Positions 38,542 to 48,045 are shown, numbered from the stretch's first letter. The stretch is DNA of 64,000 nucleotides from Streptomyces tardus (GCF_018101125.2 NZ_JAELVF020000001.1:2079068-2143067), one strand, 5' to 3'. The notes: generated from the sequence alone by a model not told the origin. Made by a program: numbers and translations.

Positions 38542-39663
38542 TCAGCGGCGCGACATGTAGATGTCCAGCGCCTTGTGCAGCAGCTTGTTGAGGGGGAAGT
38601 CCCACTCGCCGATGTACTCGGCAGCCTCGCCACCGGTGCCGACCTTGAACTGGATCAGCCCGAAGAGGTGGTCGCTGTCGTCGAGCGAATCCGAGATGCC
38701 GCGCAGGTCGTACACGCTCGCACCGAGCGCGTAGGCGTCCTGGAGCATCCGCCACTGCATCGCGTTGGACGGGCGCACCTCGCGCTTGTGGTTGGCCGAG
38801 GCGCCGTAGGAGTACCAGACGTGACCGCCCACGACCAGCATGGTCGCCGCCGCCACGGCCTCGCCCTCGTGCATCGCGAAGTACAGCCGCATCCGGTTCG
38901 GGTCCTCGGTGTTGAGGGCCTTCCACATCTGCTGGAAGTAACTGAGCGGCCTGGGGCGGAACTTGTCGCGCTCGGCGGTGATCTCGTACAGCCGCTGCCA
39001 CTCCGCCAGGTCCTCGAAGCGGCCCTGGACGACCTCGACGCCGGCTTTGTCGGCCTTCTTGATGTTGCGCCGCCACAGCTGGTTGAAGCCCTTGTGGACC
39101 TCTTCCAGCGAACGGTTCTCCAGCGGCACCTGGAAGACGTAGCGCGGCTGCACATCGCCGAATCCGGCGCCGCCGTCCTCCCCCTGCTGCCAGCCCATCT
39201 TCCGCAGCCGGTCGGAGACTTCGAAGGCGCGGGGCTCGATGTGCGTCGCCTCCACGTCCCGCAGCCGCTTGACCTCGGTGTCCTGTATGCCCTTCTTGAT
39301 CGCCGCAGCATCCCACCTGCGGATCACCACGGGCGGCCCCATCTTCACCGAGAACGCACCCTTGTTCTTCAGGTGCGCCAGCATCGGCTGGAGCCACTCC
39401 TCCAGATTCGGGGCGTACCAGTTGATGACCGGCCCCTCGGGCAGGTAGGCGAGGTAGCGCTTGACCTTGGGCAGTTGGCGGTAGAGCACCAGCCCGGCGC
39501 CGACCAGCTCCCCGCTGCGGTCGTCGAACCAGCCGAGGTTCTCCGAGCGCCACTCCGTCTTCACATCCGCCCACGCGGGGACCTGGCAGTGGCTCGCCGA
39601 GGGCTGGCTCCGGATGAACTCCAGATGCTGCTCACGGCTGATCGTCCTCAGGGTCAGACTCAT
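38542..39663 (-). CDS. femX: FemX-type peptidoglycan bridge-forming aminoacyltransferase
   Basis: FemABX-family enzyme of 373 aa that uses aminoacyl-tRNA to add the first residue (glycine in streptomycetes) to the lipid II stem peptide. It is predicted to be a soluble, membrane-associated protein with two GNAT-like folds. Recognisable blocks are CQVPAWADVKTEWRSENLGWF (quoted in part), KVKRYLAYLPEGPVINW, LWRRNIKKADKAGVEV near residue 200, YSYGASANHKREVRPSNAMQW (quoted in part), and YDLRGISDSLDDSDHLFGL near the C-terminus. Start ATG 39663. It is on the same strand as the racemase-like gene downstream and the small membrane gene upstream. Confidence 0.93.
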   Translation of the reverse strand: MSLTLRTISREQHLEFIRSQPSASHCQVPAWADVKTEWRSENLGWFDDRSGELVGAGLVLYRQLPKVKRYLAYLPEGPVINWYAPNLEEWLQPMLAHLKNKGAFSVKMGPPVVIRRWDAAAIKKGIQDTEVKRLRDVEATHIEPRAFEVSDRLRKMGWQQGEDGGAGFGDVQPRYVFQVPLENRSLEEVHKGFNQLWRRNIKKADKAGVEVVQGRFEDLAEWQRLYEITAERDKFRPRPLSYFQQMWKALNTEDPNRMRLYFAMHEGEAVAAATMLVVGGHVWYSYGASANHKREVRPSNAMQWRMLQDAYALGASVYDLRGISDSLDDSDHLFGLIQFKVGTGGEAAEYIGEWDFPLNKLLHKALDIYMSRR

Positions 39664-39953
39664 AAGGGGGCGCTCCTCCGCGCTTACTTCGCCGGGTCTG
39701 CGCGAAGCCTACTGCGCGGGGCCCTCGCCACGCGTGGCCGTACCTGCCCCCGCCGAAGCCCGACGGCGGGGCTGGTGACGGCCGTGGCGCCGACCCGGTG
39801 GGGGCCGGACGCCGGAGCTGTCGTCCTTTCGTGTGGTCCTCGCAGCCGGCCGCGGGCACCCGGAGGCGGCCGGGGGCGTGCGTACGCCCCGAGGAGTGCG
39901 CAGGCAGGCTGCGGGCGGTACGCACCCCTCGGACGCACGGGCGGCGCCGGGGC

Positions 39954-40280
39954 TCAGCCGAGGAGGCCGCCCCAGAGGCCGCCGTGTGCGATGCCGATGT
40001 AGAGGCCGACCGCCGACGCGCCCAGGCCGAGAACGGACAGGAAGCGCTCGCCCGTGGTGGACGAGATCATCTGGCCCCACAGCCCCGCGCCGACGCCGAG
40101 CAGGCCCGACCAGGAGGCGATGAGGTGGAGCCCGGGGAAGAAGGCCGTGGCGAGGGCGACAAGACCGAGCACCGCCGCCGCCGCGGCGAACGCGTTCGCC
40201 GCCGGATGCGCTCTGCCGTCGCTGTTGAGGACTCTGCCGAGGGGGGAGGCGGGGGCGCGCTCCCGTACCGCATGTGCCAT
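39954..40280 (-). CDS. Small four-helix membrane protein
   Basis: Protein of 108 aa with three hydrophobic helices (about residues 28-48, 52-68 and 82-103) and a polar N-terminus [18 protein letters not shown] 40280 follows GGAGG with correct spacing. No family recognised. It lies between femX and rpsF, on the opposite strand to rpsF. The 290 bp between it and femX contain no evident gene. Confidence 0.7.
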   Translation of the reverse strand: MAHAVRERAPASPLGRVLNSDGRAHPAANAFAAAAAVLGLVALATAFFPGLHLIASWSGLLGVGAGLWGQMISSTTGERFLSVLGLGASAVGLYIGIAHGGLWGGLLG

Positions 40281-40574
40281 GTGGGCACCTCCTGCCGGTC
40301 GTACGGGTGCGCGGCGCCGGGGAGTGCGATGCCGCTCACACCCGATGTGTCCAGATTGCGTGCAGGGGTGGCCGGATTTCAAGCGGAGGGGTCGGGGCGG
40401 CTACTCTGTACCGTCTGCGTCGAAGTCCGACCGTTCCCTCGATGCCCCGCCACAGCCGCCGGCCGGTTGTCAGTGGCGTCGGATACAACGGTGGACAGCG
40501 AAGCAGGTACGCATCACGACCCTCCTGCCACGGAACGACCGTGGCCGCTGAGTCCAGAGGAGGTGGGTTTTTAC

Positions 40575-40865
40575 ATGCGTCACTACGAGGTGATGGTGAT
40601 CCTCGACCCCGATGTCGAGGAGCGCTCCGTATCCCCGCTGATCGAGAACTTCCTCGCCGTCGTCCGTGAGGGCAACGGCAAGGTCGAGAAGATCGACACC
40701 TGGGGCCGTCGCCGTCTCTCCTACGAGATCAACAAGAAGCCCGAGGGCATCTACTCCGTGATCGACCTGCAGGCCGAGCCTGCGGTCGTCAAGGAGCTCG
40801 ACCGCCAGATGAACCTGAGCGAGTCGGTTCTGCGGACCAAGGTCCTCCGTCCCTCGACCCACTGA
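40575..40865 (+). CDS. rpsF: 30S ribosomal protein S6
   Basis: Ribosomal protein S6, 96 aa, first gene of the conserved rpsF-ssb-rpsR-rplI operon. It starts [19 protein letters not shown] and contains [21 protein letters not shown] (quoted in part) as in bacterial S6. An AGGAGG ribosome binding site lies 12-17 nt before the ATG. The long 294-bp upstream region should carry the operon promoter. Confidence 0.97.
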   Translation: MRHYEVMVILDPDVEERSVSPLIENFLAVVREGNGKVEKIDTWGRRRLSYEINKKPEGIYSVIDLQAEPAVVKELDRQMNLSESVLRTKVLRPSTH

Positions 40866-40983
40866 GCGAGGGCCCGTCACGTACGGGTTTCCGGTTCAGC
40901 GGGCCGAAGAGTCCAGCGAGTAGCGGCAGCAACGCGGCTACCAGCACCAGCAGCCACACCCCGCACCGCCGAGAGGTTCACCC

Positions 40984-41577
40984 ATGGCAGGCGAAACCGT
41001 CATCACCGTCGTCGGCAACCTGACCGACGACCCCGAGCTGCGTTTCACCCCGTCCGGTGCCGCCGTCGCGAACTTCACGATCGCGTCGACGCCTCGGACG
41101 TTCGACCGCCAGACCAACGAGTGGAAGGACGGCGACCCGCTGTTCCTGCGCAGCTCGGTCTGGCGTCAGGCCGCGGAGAACGTCGCGGAGTCCCTCACCA
41201 AGGGAATGCGCGTGATCGCCCAGGGGCGGCTCCGTCAGCGCTCGTACGAGACCCAGCAGGGTGAGAAGCGTACGGTCGTGGAGCTCGAGGTGGACGAGAT
41301 CGGGCCCGCGCTGCGGTACGCCACGGCCAAGGTCACCAAGACCGGGTCCCGTGGTGGCGGCCAGGGCGGCGGCTTCGGCGGCGGCCAGGGCGGTCAGGGC
41401 GGTCAGGGCGGCGGCTGGAACGGCGGCGGCCAGCAGCAGGGCGGCGGCGGCCAGGGGGGCGACCCCTGGGCGACCGGCGGACCTGCCGGTGGCGGCGGCC
41501 AGCAGCAGGGCGGCGGCTGGGGCGGTGGCTCCGGCGGCGGCCAGGGCGGCGGCTACTCGGACGAGCCCCCCTTCTAG
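40984..41577 (+). CDS. ssb: Single-stranded DNA-binding protein
   Basis: SSB of 197 aa: OB-fold in residues 1-115 ([21 protein letters not shown]), a long Gly/Gln-rich linker (about residues 120-185), and the acidic tip DEPPF that binds partner proteins of replication and repair. It binds ssDNA at forks and is placed in the rpsF operon between two ribosomal genes, which is the standard order. ATG 40984 is preceded by GAGAGG. Confidence 0.97.
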   Translation: MAGETVITVVGNLTDDPELRFTPSGAAVANFTIASTPRTFDRQTNEWKDGDPLFLRSSVWRQAAENVAESLTKGMRVIAQGRLRQRSYETQQGEKRTVVELEVDEIGPALRYATAKVTKTGSRGGGQGGGFGGGQGGQGGQGGGWNGGGQQQGGGGQGGDPWATGGPAGGGGQQQGGGWGGGSGGGQGGGYSDEPPF

Positions 41578-41666
41578 AGCCGTCAACCAGGGCGTCCGGC
41601 GAGGGCGTTCAGGGGTTCCGGGAGTGCGGCTCAGCACACACTTCTTGATTTCACTGGAGAGAGACA

Positions 41667-41903
41667 ATGGCGAAGGCGCCTGCTCGCAAGCCTAAGAAGA
41701 AGGTTTGCGTGTTCTGCAAGGAGAAGATCTCCTACGTCGACTACAAGGACACGAACCTGCTGCGGAAGTTCATTTCCGACCGCGGCAAGATCCGTGCCCG
41801 CCGGGTCACCGGCAACTGCACCCAGCACCAGCGGGACGTCGCCACGGCTGTGAAGAACAGCCGTGAGGTGGCACTGCTGCCCTACACCTCGACCGCGCGA
41901 TAA
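41667..41903 (+). CDS. rpsR: 30S ribosomal protein S18 (zinc-binding C+ form)
   Basis: Ribosomal protein S18, 78 aa. It has VCVFCKEK plus NCTQHQ, the Cys ligands of the zinc-binding (C+) form; streptomycetes often have a second, zinc-free S18 elsewhere under Zur control. It follows ssb by 89 bp and precedes rplI by 18 bp. Start ATG with GAGAGA upstream. Confidence 0.97.
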   Translation: MAKAPARKPKKKVCVFCKEKISYVDYKDTNLLRKFISDRGKIRARRVTGNCTQHQRDVATAVKNSREVALLPYTSTAR

Positions 41904-41921
41904 GGAAAGGGTGACCGACAG

Positions 41922-42368
41922 ATGAAGATCATCCTGACCAACGAGGTCTCCGGCCTCGGAATCGCCGGCGACGTCGTGGACGTCCGCGACGGCTACGCCC
42001 GCAACTACCTTCTCCCCCGCGGTTTTGCGATCCGCTGGACCAAGGGTGGCGAGAAGGACGTCGAGCAGATCCGTCGCGGTCGCAAGATCCGCGAGATCGC
42101 CACGATCGAGCAGGCCAACAGCGTTCGCGGCCAGCTCGAGTCCACCAAGGTGCGGCTCAAGGTCCGCGCCGGCGACGGCGGCCGTCTTTTCGGTTCCGTC
42201 ACCCAGGCCGACATCGCCTCCGCGGTGAAGGCCTCCGGTGGCCCGGACCTGGACAAGCGCCGTATCGAGCTCGGTTCTCCGATCAAGAGCCTGGGCGGCC
42301 ACGAGGTCTCCGTGCGTCTGCACGCTGACGTCACCGCCAAGGTCGGCATCGAGGTCCAGGCCGCGTAA
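41922..42368 (+). CDS. rplI: 50S ribosomal protein L9
   Basis: Ribosomal protein L9, 148 aa, with the N-terminal RNA-binding block [19 protein letters not shown] and [13 protein letters not shown], a long connecting helix and the C-terminal domain. Last gene of the rpsF operon. AGGAAAGGG precedes the ATG. A 17-bp terminator follows. Confidence 0.97.
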   Translation: MKIILTNEVSGLGIAGDVVDVRDGYARNYLLPRGFAIRWTKGGEKDVEQIRRGRKIREIATIEQANSVRGQLESTKVRLKVRAGDGGRLFGSVTQADIASAVKASGGPDLDKRRIELGSPIKSLGGHEVSVRLHADVTAKVGIEVQAA

Positions 42369-42400
42369 GCGGTCGGCGGCTCCTGCCGCTGCAAGCCCGA

Positions 42401-42438
42401 GGGGCCGTGCTCTCCGTTGCGACGGAGAGCACGGCCCC
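42401..42438. terminator. Terminator of the rpsF-rplI operon
   Basis: Perfect 17-bp stem (42401-42417 with 42422-42438) with a 4-nt loop tgcg, 33 bp after the rplI stop; also the end of the convergent MATE gene. Confidence 0.92.
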
Positions 42439-42566
42439 TTCGGCGTTCGCGGTCGCTGTCCGCCCGCTGCTTCGGCGGGCCCGACTCGGCGGCGCGACGC
42501 GGCGAGGCGCGCACGGCGCCGTCGACGACGCAGCGCGTCGGGCGTACGGGCGGGTGGCGCTCGCCC

Positions 42567-43958
42567 TCAGCGCACGGCGCCGGTCACCACCCACGCTCCG
42601 GAACGCGCCCGCCACCACAGCGTGGCCAGCCGGACCGACATCATCAGTCCCGCCAACGCAGCCCAGAGCGCGGTCAGCCCGCCGCCCAGCGCCGGCACGG
42701 CGAACGCCGCCGGGGCGAAGACCACCAGCACCGCGAGCATGGCCCAGGCCAGGTACGGACCGTCGCCGGCGCCCATCAGCACTCCGTCCAGGACGAAGAC
42801 GGCGCCCGCGATCGGCTGCGTCACCGCGACCACGAGCAGTGCGGCGAGCAACTGCCCGCGCACCTCTTCATCCCCGCTGAACAGCCGCCCCACGAACGGC
42901 GCCGACACCGCCACCAGGACCCCGAGCACCGCCCCGGACGCGACGCCCCACTGCACCATCCGCCGGCACGCGGCCCGCGCGCCCTCCGCGTCGCCGGCGC
43001 CCAGATACCGGCCGATGATGGCCTGCCCGGCGATCGCGATGGCGTCCAGGGCGAAGGCCAGCAGGGACCACACGGTGAGCGTGATCTGGTGCGCGGCGAC
43101 CTCCACATCGCCCAGTCGAGCGGCGACCGCGGTGGCGATCATCAGCACCGCGCGCAGCGACAACGTCCGCACCAGCAGCGGGACTCCGGCCTGGGCGCAC
43201 GCGCGGATGCCGGCGGCGTCGGGCCTCAGCGAGGCGCCGTGGCGCCGGGCGCCGCGCACCACCACCGCGAGGTACACCGCGGCCATGCCGCACTGGGCGA
43301 TCACGGTGCCCCAGGCGGAGCCCGCGATCCCGAACCCGAGCCCGTAGACGAGAAGTACGTTCAGCGCGGCGTTGGCGCTGAAGCCGCCGATGGCGACGTA
43401 GAGCGGGGTGCGGGTGTCCTGGAGTCCGCGCAGCACACCGGTGGCGGCCAGGACCACGAGCATCGCGGGGATGCCGAGCGCGCTGATCCGCAGATAGGTC
43501 ACCGCGGACGGCGCCGCCGTCGCCGAGGCGCCGAACGCATCCACCACCGCGGGGGTGAGCGGCCAGAGCACCGCGGCGACCGCGGTGCCGAGCAGCAGCG
43601 CCAGCCAGACTCCGTCCATGCCCTGCCGGATCGCCGCGGCGAGGTCGCCGGCGCCGACGCGGCGGGCGACAGCGGCGGTGGTCGCGTAGGCGAGGAAGAC
43701 GAAGATGTGCACACCGGTGCCGAGCAGCGCCGCCGCGATACCGAGCCCGGCGAGCTGCGGCGTACCGAGGTGGCCGACGATCGCGCTGTCGGTCAGCAGG
43801 AAGAGCGGTTCGGCGACGAGCGCGCCGAAGGCGGGCAGCGCGAGGGCGATGATCTCGCGGTCGTGGCGGCGGGCTTCGGCCCTGCGCCCGCCCTTCGGCC
43901 CGGGTGCTGCGGTGGTGCCGACGGGCGTGGCGTCGGGCCCGGTGCGGTGCTCTGGCAT
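42567..43958 (-). CDS. MATE-family multidrug efflux transporter
   Basis: Integral membrane transporter of 463 aa with twelve predicted TM helices, of the MATE (MatE, DinF-like) family that exports organic cations or drugs with sodium or proton flow. Conserved signatures include the N-terminal ALPAFGALVAEPLFLLTDSAIVGHLG block (quoted in part) and the mirrored second half ARLGDVEVAAHQITLTVWSL. ATG 43958 is chosen because it precedes the disordered cytosolic start; an in-frame upstream start at 43994 is possible. It is convergent with the rpsF operon and separated from dnaB by the DnaA-box region. Confidence 0.9.
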   Translation of the reverse strand: MPEHRTGPDATPVGTTAAPGPKGGRRAEARRHDREIIALALPAFGALVAEPLFLLTDSAIVGHLGTPQLAGLGIAAALLGTGVHIFVFLAYATTAAVARRVGAGDLAAAIRQGMDGVWLALLLGTAVAAVLWPLTPAVVDAFGASATAAPSAVTYLRISALGIPAMLVVLAATGVLRGLQDTRTPLYVAIGGFSANAALNVLLVYGLGFGIAGSAWGTVIAQCGMAAVYLAVVVRGARRHGASLRPDAAGIRACAQAGVPLLVRTLSLRAVLMIATAVAARLGDVEVAAHQITLTVWSLLAFALDAIAIAGQAIIGRYLGAGDAEGARAACRRMVQWGVASGAVLGVLVAVSAPFVGRLFSGDEEVRGQLLAALLVVAVTQPIAGAVFVLDGVLMGAGDGPYLAWAMLAVLVVFAPAAFAVPALGGGLTALWAALAGLMMSVRLATLWWRARSGAWVVTGAVR

Positions 43959-44483
43959 GCGTCTGATCCAATCATCCACAGGTAATGATCGCAATGGTCA
44001 CTGGGCTATTACAGTTGCGCGGAACGGGCGATGCGACACGGGTCGGCGCGGAGAACTTCACCAGCTCGGCCAACTTTTTCTCCTACACAGAGCGTGGACG
44101 ACAAAACCCCAGCTCAGAACGGAAGTTCAGAGCTGGGCGCCAACTTCTCCACAGCACTGTCCCCTGACTCGCCCACAGGAAGACCGGGGTTCTCCACAGG
44201 TTCGGTGCGATCACCCACAGGGGCCTGTGGATAACTGAATTGGTGTCTGACCCCGCGCGCCTTACCGTTGTCCGGCACCTGCCCCGTGTGCGACTCGGCT
44301 TCGCCGCCCGTTCGGCGCGCGGCCACATCGCCGGCAGGACGTGATCTGTCAGTACGGTGCCGTAGCAATGTGCCGTGACGAACCAGCCGTACGGCACCGC
44401 CGCACGGCAGCAGTCGACAAGCGCCGCACGAGCACCGCCCACCGCCGGGTGCGGCCCGTCGGCCGGTGAGGAGGTGGCGCGGG
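43959..44483. promoter_or_regulatory. Upstream region of dnaB with DnaA-box-like 9-mers
   Basis: 525 bp, AT-richer than its surroundings. It contains TTCTCCACA at 44145-44153 and again at 44190-44198 (each one base from the DnaA box TTATCCACA), and TGTGGATAA at 44226-44234, which is a perfect inverse TTATCCACA. Weaker CCCACAG half-sites lie at about 44171 and 44213. No gene is seen. The dnaB ribosome binding site (GAGGAGG) is at its end. DnaA binding here is inferred. Confidence 0.7.
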
Positions 44484-45998
44484 GTGACACAGCCCGAGCG
44501 TCTCGAGAGCCCCTGGGCGGCCGGCCCCGGCGGCGGCCACCCCGGCGAACGCATGCCCGCCCGGCAGCGCCGTGCCGACCACCGCGAGGGCCCGGACTCC
44601 TACGGCGAGAACGGCTACGGCAGCCATCCCGACCCCTCCGGCGGTGACTCGGTCGGCTACCCGGGGAGCGCCTTCGAGCGCGTCCCGCCGCAGGACCCCG
44701 CGGCCGAACAGTCCGTGCTCGGCGGCATGTTGCTCTCCAAGGACGCCATCGCCGACGTCGTCGAGGTCCTCAAGGGCGCCGACTTCTACAAGCCCGCACA
44801 CGAGACCGTCTACCAGGCCATCCTCGACCTCTACGCCAAGGGCGAGCCGGCGGACCCCATCACGGTCGCCGACGAGCTCACCAAGCGTGGCGAGTTGGCG
44901 AAGGTCGGCGGCAACGGCTATCTGATGTCGCTGGTCCAGGCCGTTCCCACCGCGGCCAACGCCGAGTACTACGCCGAGATCGTCCACGAACGCGCGGTTC
45001 TCCGCCGCCTGGTGGAAGCCGGCACCCGTATCACCCAGATGGGATACGCGGCCGACGGCGACGTGGACGACATCGTCAACTCCGCCCAGTCCGAGATCTA
45101 CCAGGTCACCGAGCAGCGCACCTCCGAGGACTACCACCCGCTCGTCGACATCATGGAGGGCGCACTCGACGAGATCGAGGCGATCGGATCCCGCAGCGGC
45201 CAGATGTCCGGCGTCCCCACCGGATTCGCCGACCTGGACTCGCTCACCAACGGTCTCCACCCCGGCCAGATGATCGTCATCGCCGCCCGTCCCGCGATGG
45301 GCAAGTCGACGCTGGCACTGGACTTCGCGCGGGCGTGCTCGATCAAGAGCAACCTGCCCAGCGTGATCTTCTCGCTGGAGATGGGCCGGAACGAGATCGC
45401 GATGCGCCTGTTGTCCGCCGAGGCCCGGGTGGCGCTGCACCACATGCGCTCCGGCAGCATGACCGACGAGGACTGGAACCGCGTCGCCCGCCAGATGCCT
45501 CAGGTCACCGACGCACCGCTGTACATCGACGACTCGCCGAACCTGTCGATGATGGAGATCCGCGCCAAGTGCCGCCGCCTCAAGCAGCGTCACGACCTGC
45601 GGCTCGTCGTCATCGACTATCTCCAGCTGATGCAGTCCGGCGGCGCCCGACGTCCCGAGTCGCGCCAGCAGGAGGTCTCGGACATGTCCCGGAACCTCAA
45701 GCTGCTCGCCAAGGAGCTGGAGGTCCCCGTGATCGCGCTCAGCCAGCTCAACCGTGGCCCCGAGCAGCGCACCGACAAGAAGCCGATGGTGTCCGACCTT
45801 CGTGAGTCGGGATCGATCGAGCAGGACGCCGACATGGTCATCCTGCTGCACCGCGAGGACGCGTACGACAAGGAGTCCCCGCGCGCGGGCGAGGCCGACC
45901 TGATCGTCGCCAAGCACAGGAACGGCCCGACGGCCACCATCACCGTCGCCTTCCAGGGCCACTACTCCCGCTTCGTCAACATGGAGAGCGGCCTGTAG
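44484..45998 (+). CDS. dnaB: Replicative DNA helicase DnaB
   Basis: Hexameric helicase that unwinds DNA ahead of the replication fork, 504 aa. It has a disordered N-terminal extension (about 70 residues), the N-terminal DnaG-binding domain (EQSVLGGMLLSKDAI), Walker A RPAMGKST (near residue 270), Walker B LVVIDYLQLM, SQLNRGPEQRTDKKP, ESGSIEQDADMVILLHR and the arginine-finger region AKHRNGPT. No intein interrupts it. GTG 44484 is used with GAGGAGG about 8 nt upstream. Clear codon bias. It stands alone rather than in the rpsF operon. Confidence 0.96.
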   Translation: MTQPERLESPWAAGPGGGHPGERMPARQRRADHREGPDSYGENGYGSHPDPSGGDSVGYPGSAFERVPPQDPAAEQSVLGGMLLSKDAIADVVEVLKGADFYKPAHETVYQAILDLYAKGEPADPITVADELTKRGELAKVGGNGYLMSLVQAVPTAANAEYYAEIVHERAVLRRLVEAGTRITQMGYAADGDVDDIVNSAQSEIYQVTEQRTSEDYHPLVDIMEGALDEIEAIGSRSGQMSGVPTGFADLDSLTNGLHPGQMIVIAARPAMGKSTLALDFARACSIKSNLPSVIFSLEMGRNEIAMRLLSAEARVALHHMRSGSMTDEDWNRVARQMPQVTDAPLYIDDSPNLSMMEIRAKCRRLKQRHDLRLVVIDYLQLMQSGGARRPESRQQEVSDMSRNLKLLAKELEVPVIALSQLNRGPEQRTDKKPMVSDLRESGSIEQDADMVILLHREDAYDKESPRAGEADLIVAKHRNGPTATITVAFQGHYSRFVNMESGL

Positions 45999-46238
45999 GT
46001 CGCCGGCTGGTTGCTTGTTCGTGTTCGGGTGGGTGACCTGTCCGGTCCCGGTGTGGGAACCTCGGGCGGAGGCGAACGCAGCGCTCGTGGAGAGGCTGCC
46101 GACTGTCCCGGGGTGACTCGTGGCAGCAGGGACACCGCGCGCAACACCGGGCACAACCGGCTCACGGCAGCCGATCGCACCGGTGACATCCGCGCCGGTG
46201 AGCAGGTGGTTCGCGGACGGAGGGAGAGAAGAGTTCGC

Positions 46239-46847
46239 ATGGACTCCCGGATCGCCCGCATCCGACGCAAGCTGGCCGAAGTGCCCTGCACCGCGTGGCG
46301 AAGCCACTCCTTCGGCGAAGAGAAGCACGGGTTCCGCCTCGAACCCCCGTTGTCGGACTCGAAGGTCGCCGAGTTGGAGACCGACCATCACATCGAACTG
46401 CCCGATCCCTACCGCCGCTTCCTGACCACGCTGGGCGGGGGCGGAGCCTCGCCGTTCCACGGCCTGCTGCCGTTGCAGTCGTGTCGGCTGTTCACGATGG
46501 ACCCCCGCTGCGAGACCGGCCGCCCTTGGGGGTTCACGTTCGCAGGCGGTCCGCCTCACCGAAGTGACCTTTTCCTGCACATCATCGAGGCGGGATGCAC
46601 CGACCTGGTGCTGCTCGGCATCACCGGCCCGCTGGCCGGCCGCGTCGTCACCGGCAACTCCGACGGCTTCCGGGGCCCCGACGTCTCGTCATCCACTGAC
46701 TTCCTGGCCTGGTACGAACGCTGGCTCGACCACATGCTCGACGGCCGCGACAACCGCGAGCTGGAACTGACCTCACCCGCCCTGCGCGCACCCGTCGATC
46801 GCGTCCTGAGGCAGCACCGCGACGGCGAGGATCTGTCACGGCCCTGA
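46239..46847 (+). CDS. SMI1/KNR4-family protein (orphan immunity-type)
   Basis: Protein of 202 aa with the SMI1/KNR4 pattern: an N-terminal helix, then SDSKVAELETDHHIELPDPYRRFLTTLGGGG (quoted in part as ELPDPYRRFLTTLGGGG), FTMDPR near residue 88, and a C-terminal helix SSTDFLAWYERWLDHML. In bacteria the family includes many immunity proteins against polymorphic toxins, though others are housekeeping. ATG 46239 follows GGAGGGAGAG. No toxin, secretion or restriction gene is beside it, so its role is open. It starts the accessory stretch between dnaB and the MFS region. Confidence 0.82.
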   Translation: MDSRIARIRRKLAEVPCTAWRSHSFGEEKHGFRLEPPLSDSKVAELETDHHIELPDPYRRFLTTLGGGGASPFHGLLPLQSCRLFTMDPRCETGRPWGFTFAGGPPHRSDLFLHIIEAGCTDLVLLGITGPLAGRVVTGNSDGFRGPDVSSSTDFLAWYERWLDHMLDGRDNRELELTSPALRAPVDRVLRQHRDGEDLSRP

Positions 46848-47197
46848 GGACTCGGAGCTGTGTCGTCCGTTGGGGAACGGCTCCACGCGGCCGGTCAGCC
46901 GGTCGGCCGGTCACCTGGTCACCTGCACGACGGCGGACCCGGGAACCTACAGCGGCTGCACGCATGCCGTCCGCACCGGCGAGCCTCAACCGGGCCCCGG
47001 GACACGGGCGTTGCTCGCGGGCGATCAGCCGTGTGCCCCACGGGCCAGCCCGCCTCGTCACAACCCGCCGCTTCACCAGCCCGCGTCCACGCGCGCCGCG
47101 TCCACGGCAACGTCCAACTGAACGGCACCCCGCAGAGCGTGCGCGCAGCCCGGTAGGGGATTCATGAGCTCTCGGCGCTCAGGAAGATCTTGCGCCT
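46848..47197. other. Intergenic region, no gene recognised
   Basis: 350 bp of GC-rich sequence after the SMI1/KNR4 gene. Open frames exist in several directions but none has an identifiable domain, ribosome binding site or consistent codon bias. It may be degraded accessory DNA. Confidence 0.45.
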
Positions 47198-47398
47198 TCA
47201 GCGCTCGGATGTGGGAGCAGGATCTTTGCGCTTCACAATCAACGCCAAGCCGACGCCAGCAGTCATGATGGCAGCCGCCGCTGAGACGCGTTCGGCCTCT
47301 ATGAAGCCTGTCAGAGTGAGCAGCGTGAGCGCTGCGGTAGCGAGTGACGCAGTAGCTACCAGTAACTTGCGGTACCGGCGGCGCGTAGTGTGTGTCAT
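47198..47398 (-). CDS. Small two-helix membrane protein with a TTA codon
   Basis: Protein of 66 aa: a basic start MTHTTRRRYRK, a first helix (LLVATASLATAALTLLTLTGFI, quoted in part) and a second (about residues 40-55), then KRKDPAPTSER. Codon use is unlike the neighbours, with many A/T third positions. Codon 12 is TTA, read in streptomycetes only by the bldA tRNA, so synthesis may be confined to late growth. GAGGAG lies 8 nt before ATG 47398. No family is recognised; foreign origin is inferred from codon use. It lies in an AT-richer island. Confidence 0.6.
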   Translation of the reverse strand: MTHTTRRRYRKLLVATASLATAALTLLTLTGFIEAERVSAAAAIMTAGVGLALIVKRKDPAPTSER

Positions 47399-48045
47399 TG
47401 GGTCTCTCCTCAACCGTGGGACCCCGGCGGCTCCCTGTTGACGCAGGGGGTCGCCACCTATACGGCGGCGGTTCCAGACAGCCGGGCTAGAGACACTTTA
47501 CACACGCAGGAATACCAAGAGTCGGGCTTTGACCTTCGAATCGAAGGTATACAGACTCCAAAAGCAAGCAAAATATAACCACGGCCCCTACCTTCCTAGG
47601 AAGGCAAGGTGGAGGTAGCGGGCATTGGAGTCCAATGCCTTACTTTCAAAGGCTCCCGAGCCCACGGGCCTGTGATTGCATAAAATGTGATTTCGGTCAC
47701 TCCACCTTGAGGGTGTGACCCTCGCGCATCCCACAGCGCCACGCCTGCGCGTACGGGCGCGTACGGGCGGGCGGCGCATACGGGCGTCGGGGCGGTAGGA
47801 ACCGGGGCAGAAGCCCGCGACCCGCGGCCCAGGCGCCGGCCTCCCGGCCGTCGTCGCCGTGAACCCGCCGTCGTGGCGCAGGAGTTGGGCTGCCGCCGAC
47901 CCGGCAGGGCGGCGCACGGGCGGCGACCCGCAGCCGCCGACCCGCGGGCGGCGGCCCGGTGGGCCGGACTCGCAGGTCGGTGTCGCATCGCCGGGGTTCG
48001 CCGGGACCGGCCGCGTTTCGGCGATGTGGGCGAGGGCGCGGCCGG
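47399..48045. other. AT-richer intergenic island with palindromes
   Basis: 647 bp. The first half (to about 47720) is distinctly AT-rich for this chromosome and holds three perfect palindromes: 47532-47548 (ACCTTCGA arms around A), 47591-47604 (CCTTCCTAGGAAGG), and 47621-47639 (GGCATTGGA arms around G). GGTCAC...GTGACC arms lie at about 47694-47719. The second half is very GC-rich and has no gene. Promoters, a terminator or an old attachment site are possible; no integrase is present. Confidence 0.6.

Noticed and set aside
44145..44234. DnaA boxes near dnaB as the replication origin
   Set aside because: Too few boxes, no dnaA or dnaN genes, and the parS density only says that the origin is in the neighbourhood.
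47399..47720. AT-rich island as an integrated plasmid or phage with att sites
   Set aside because: No integrase, excisionase, replication gene, tRNA target or flanking direct repeat was found.
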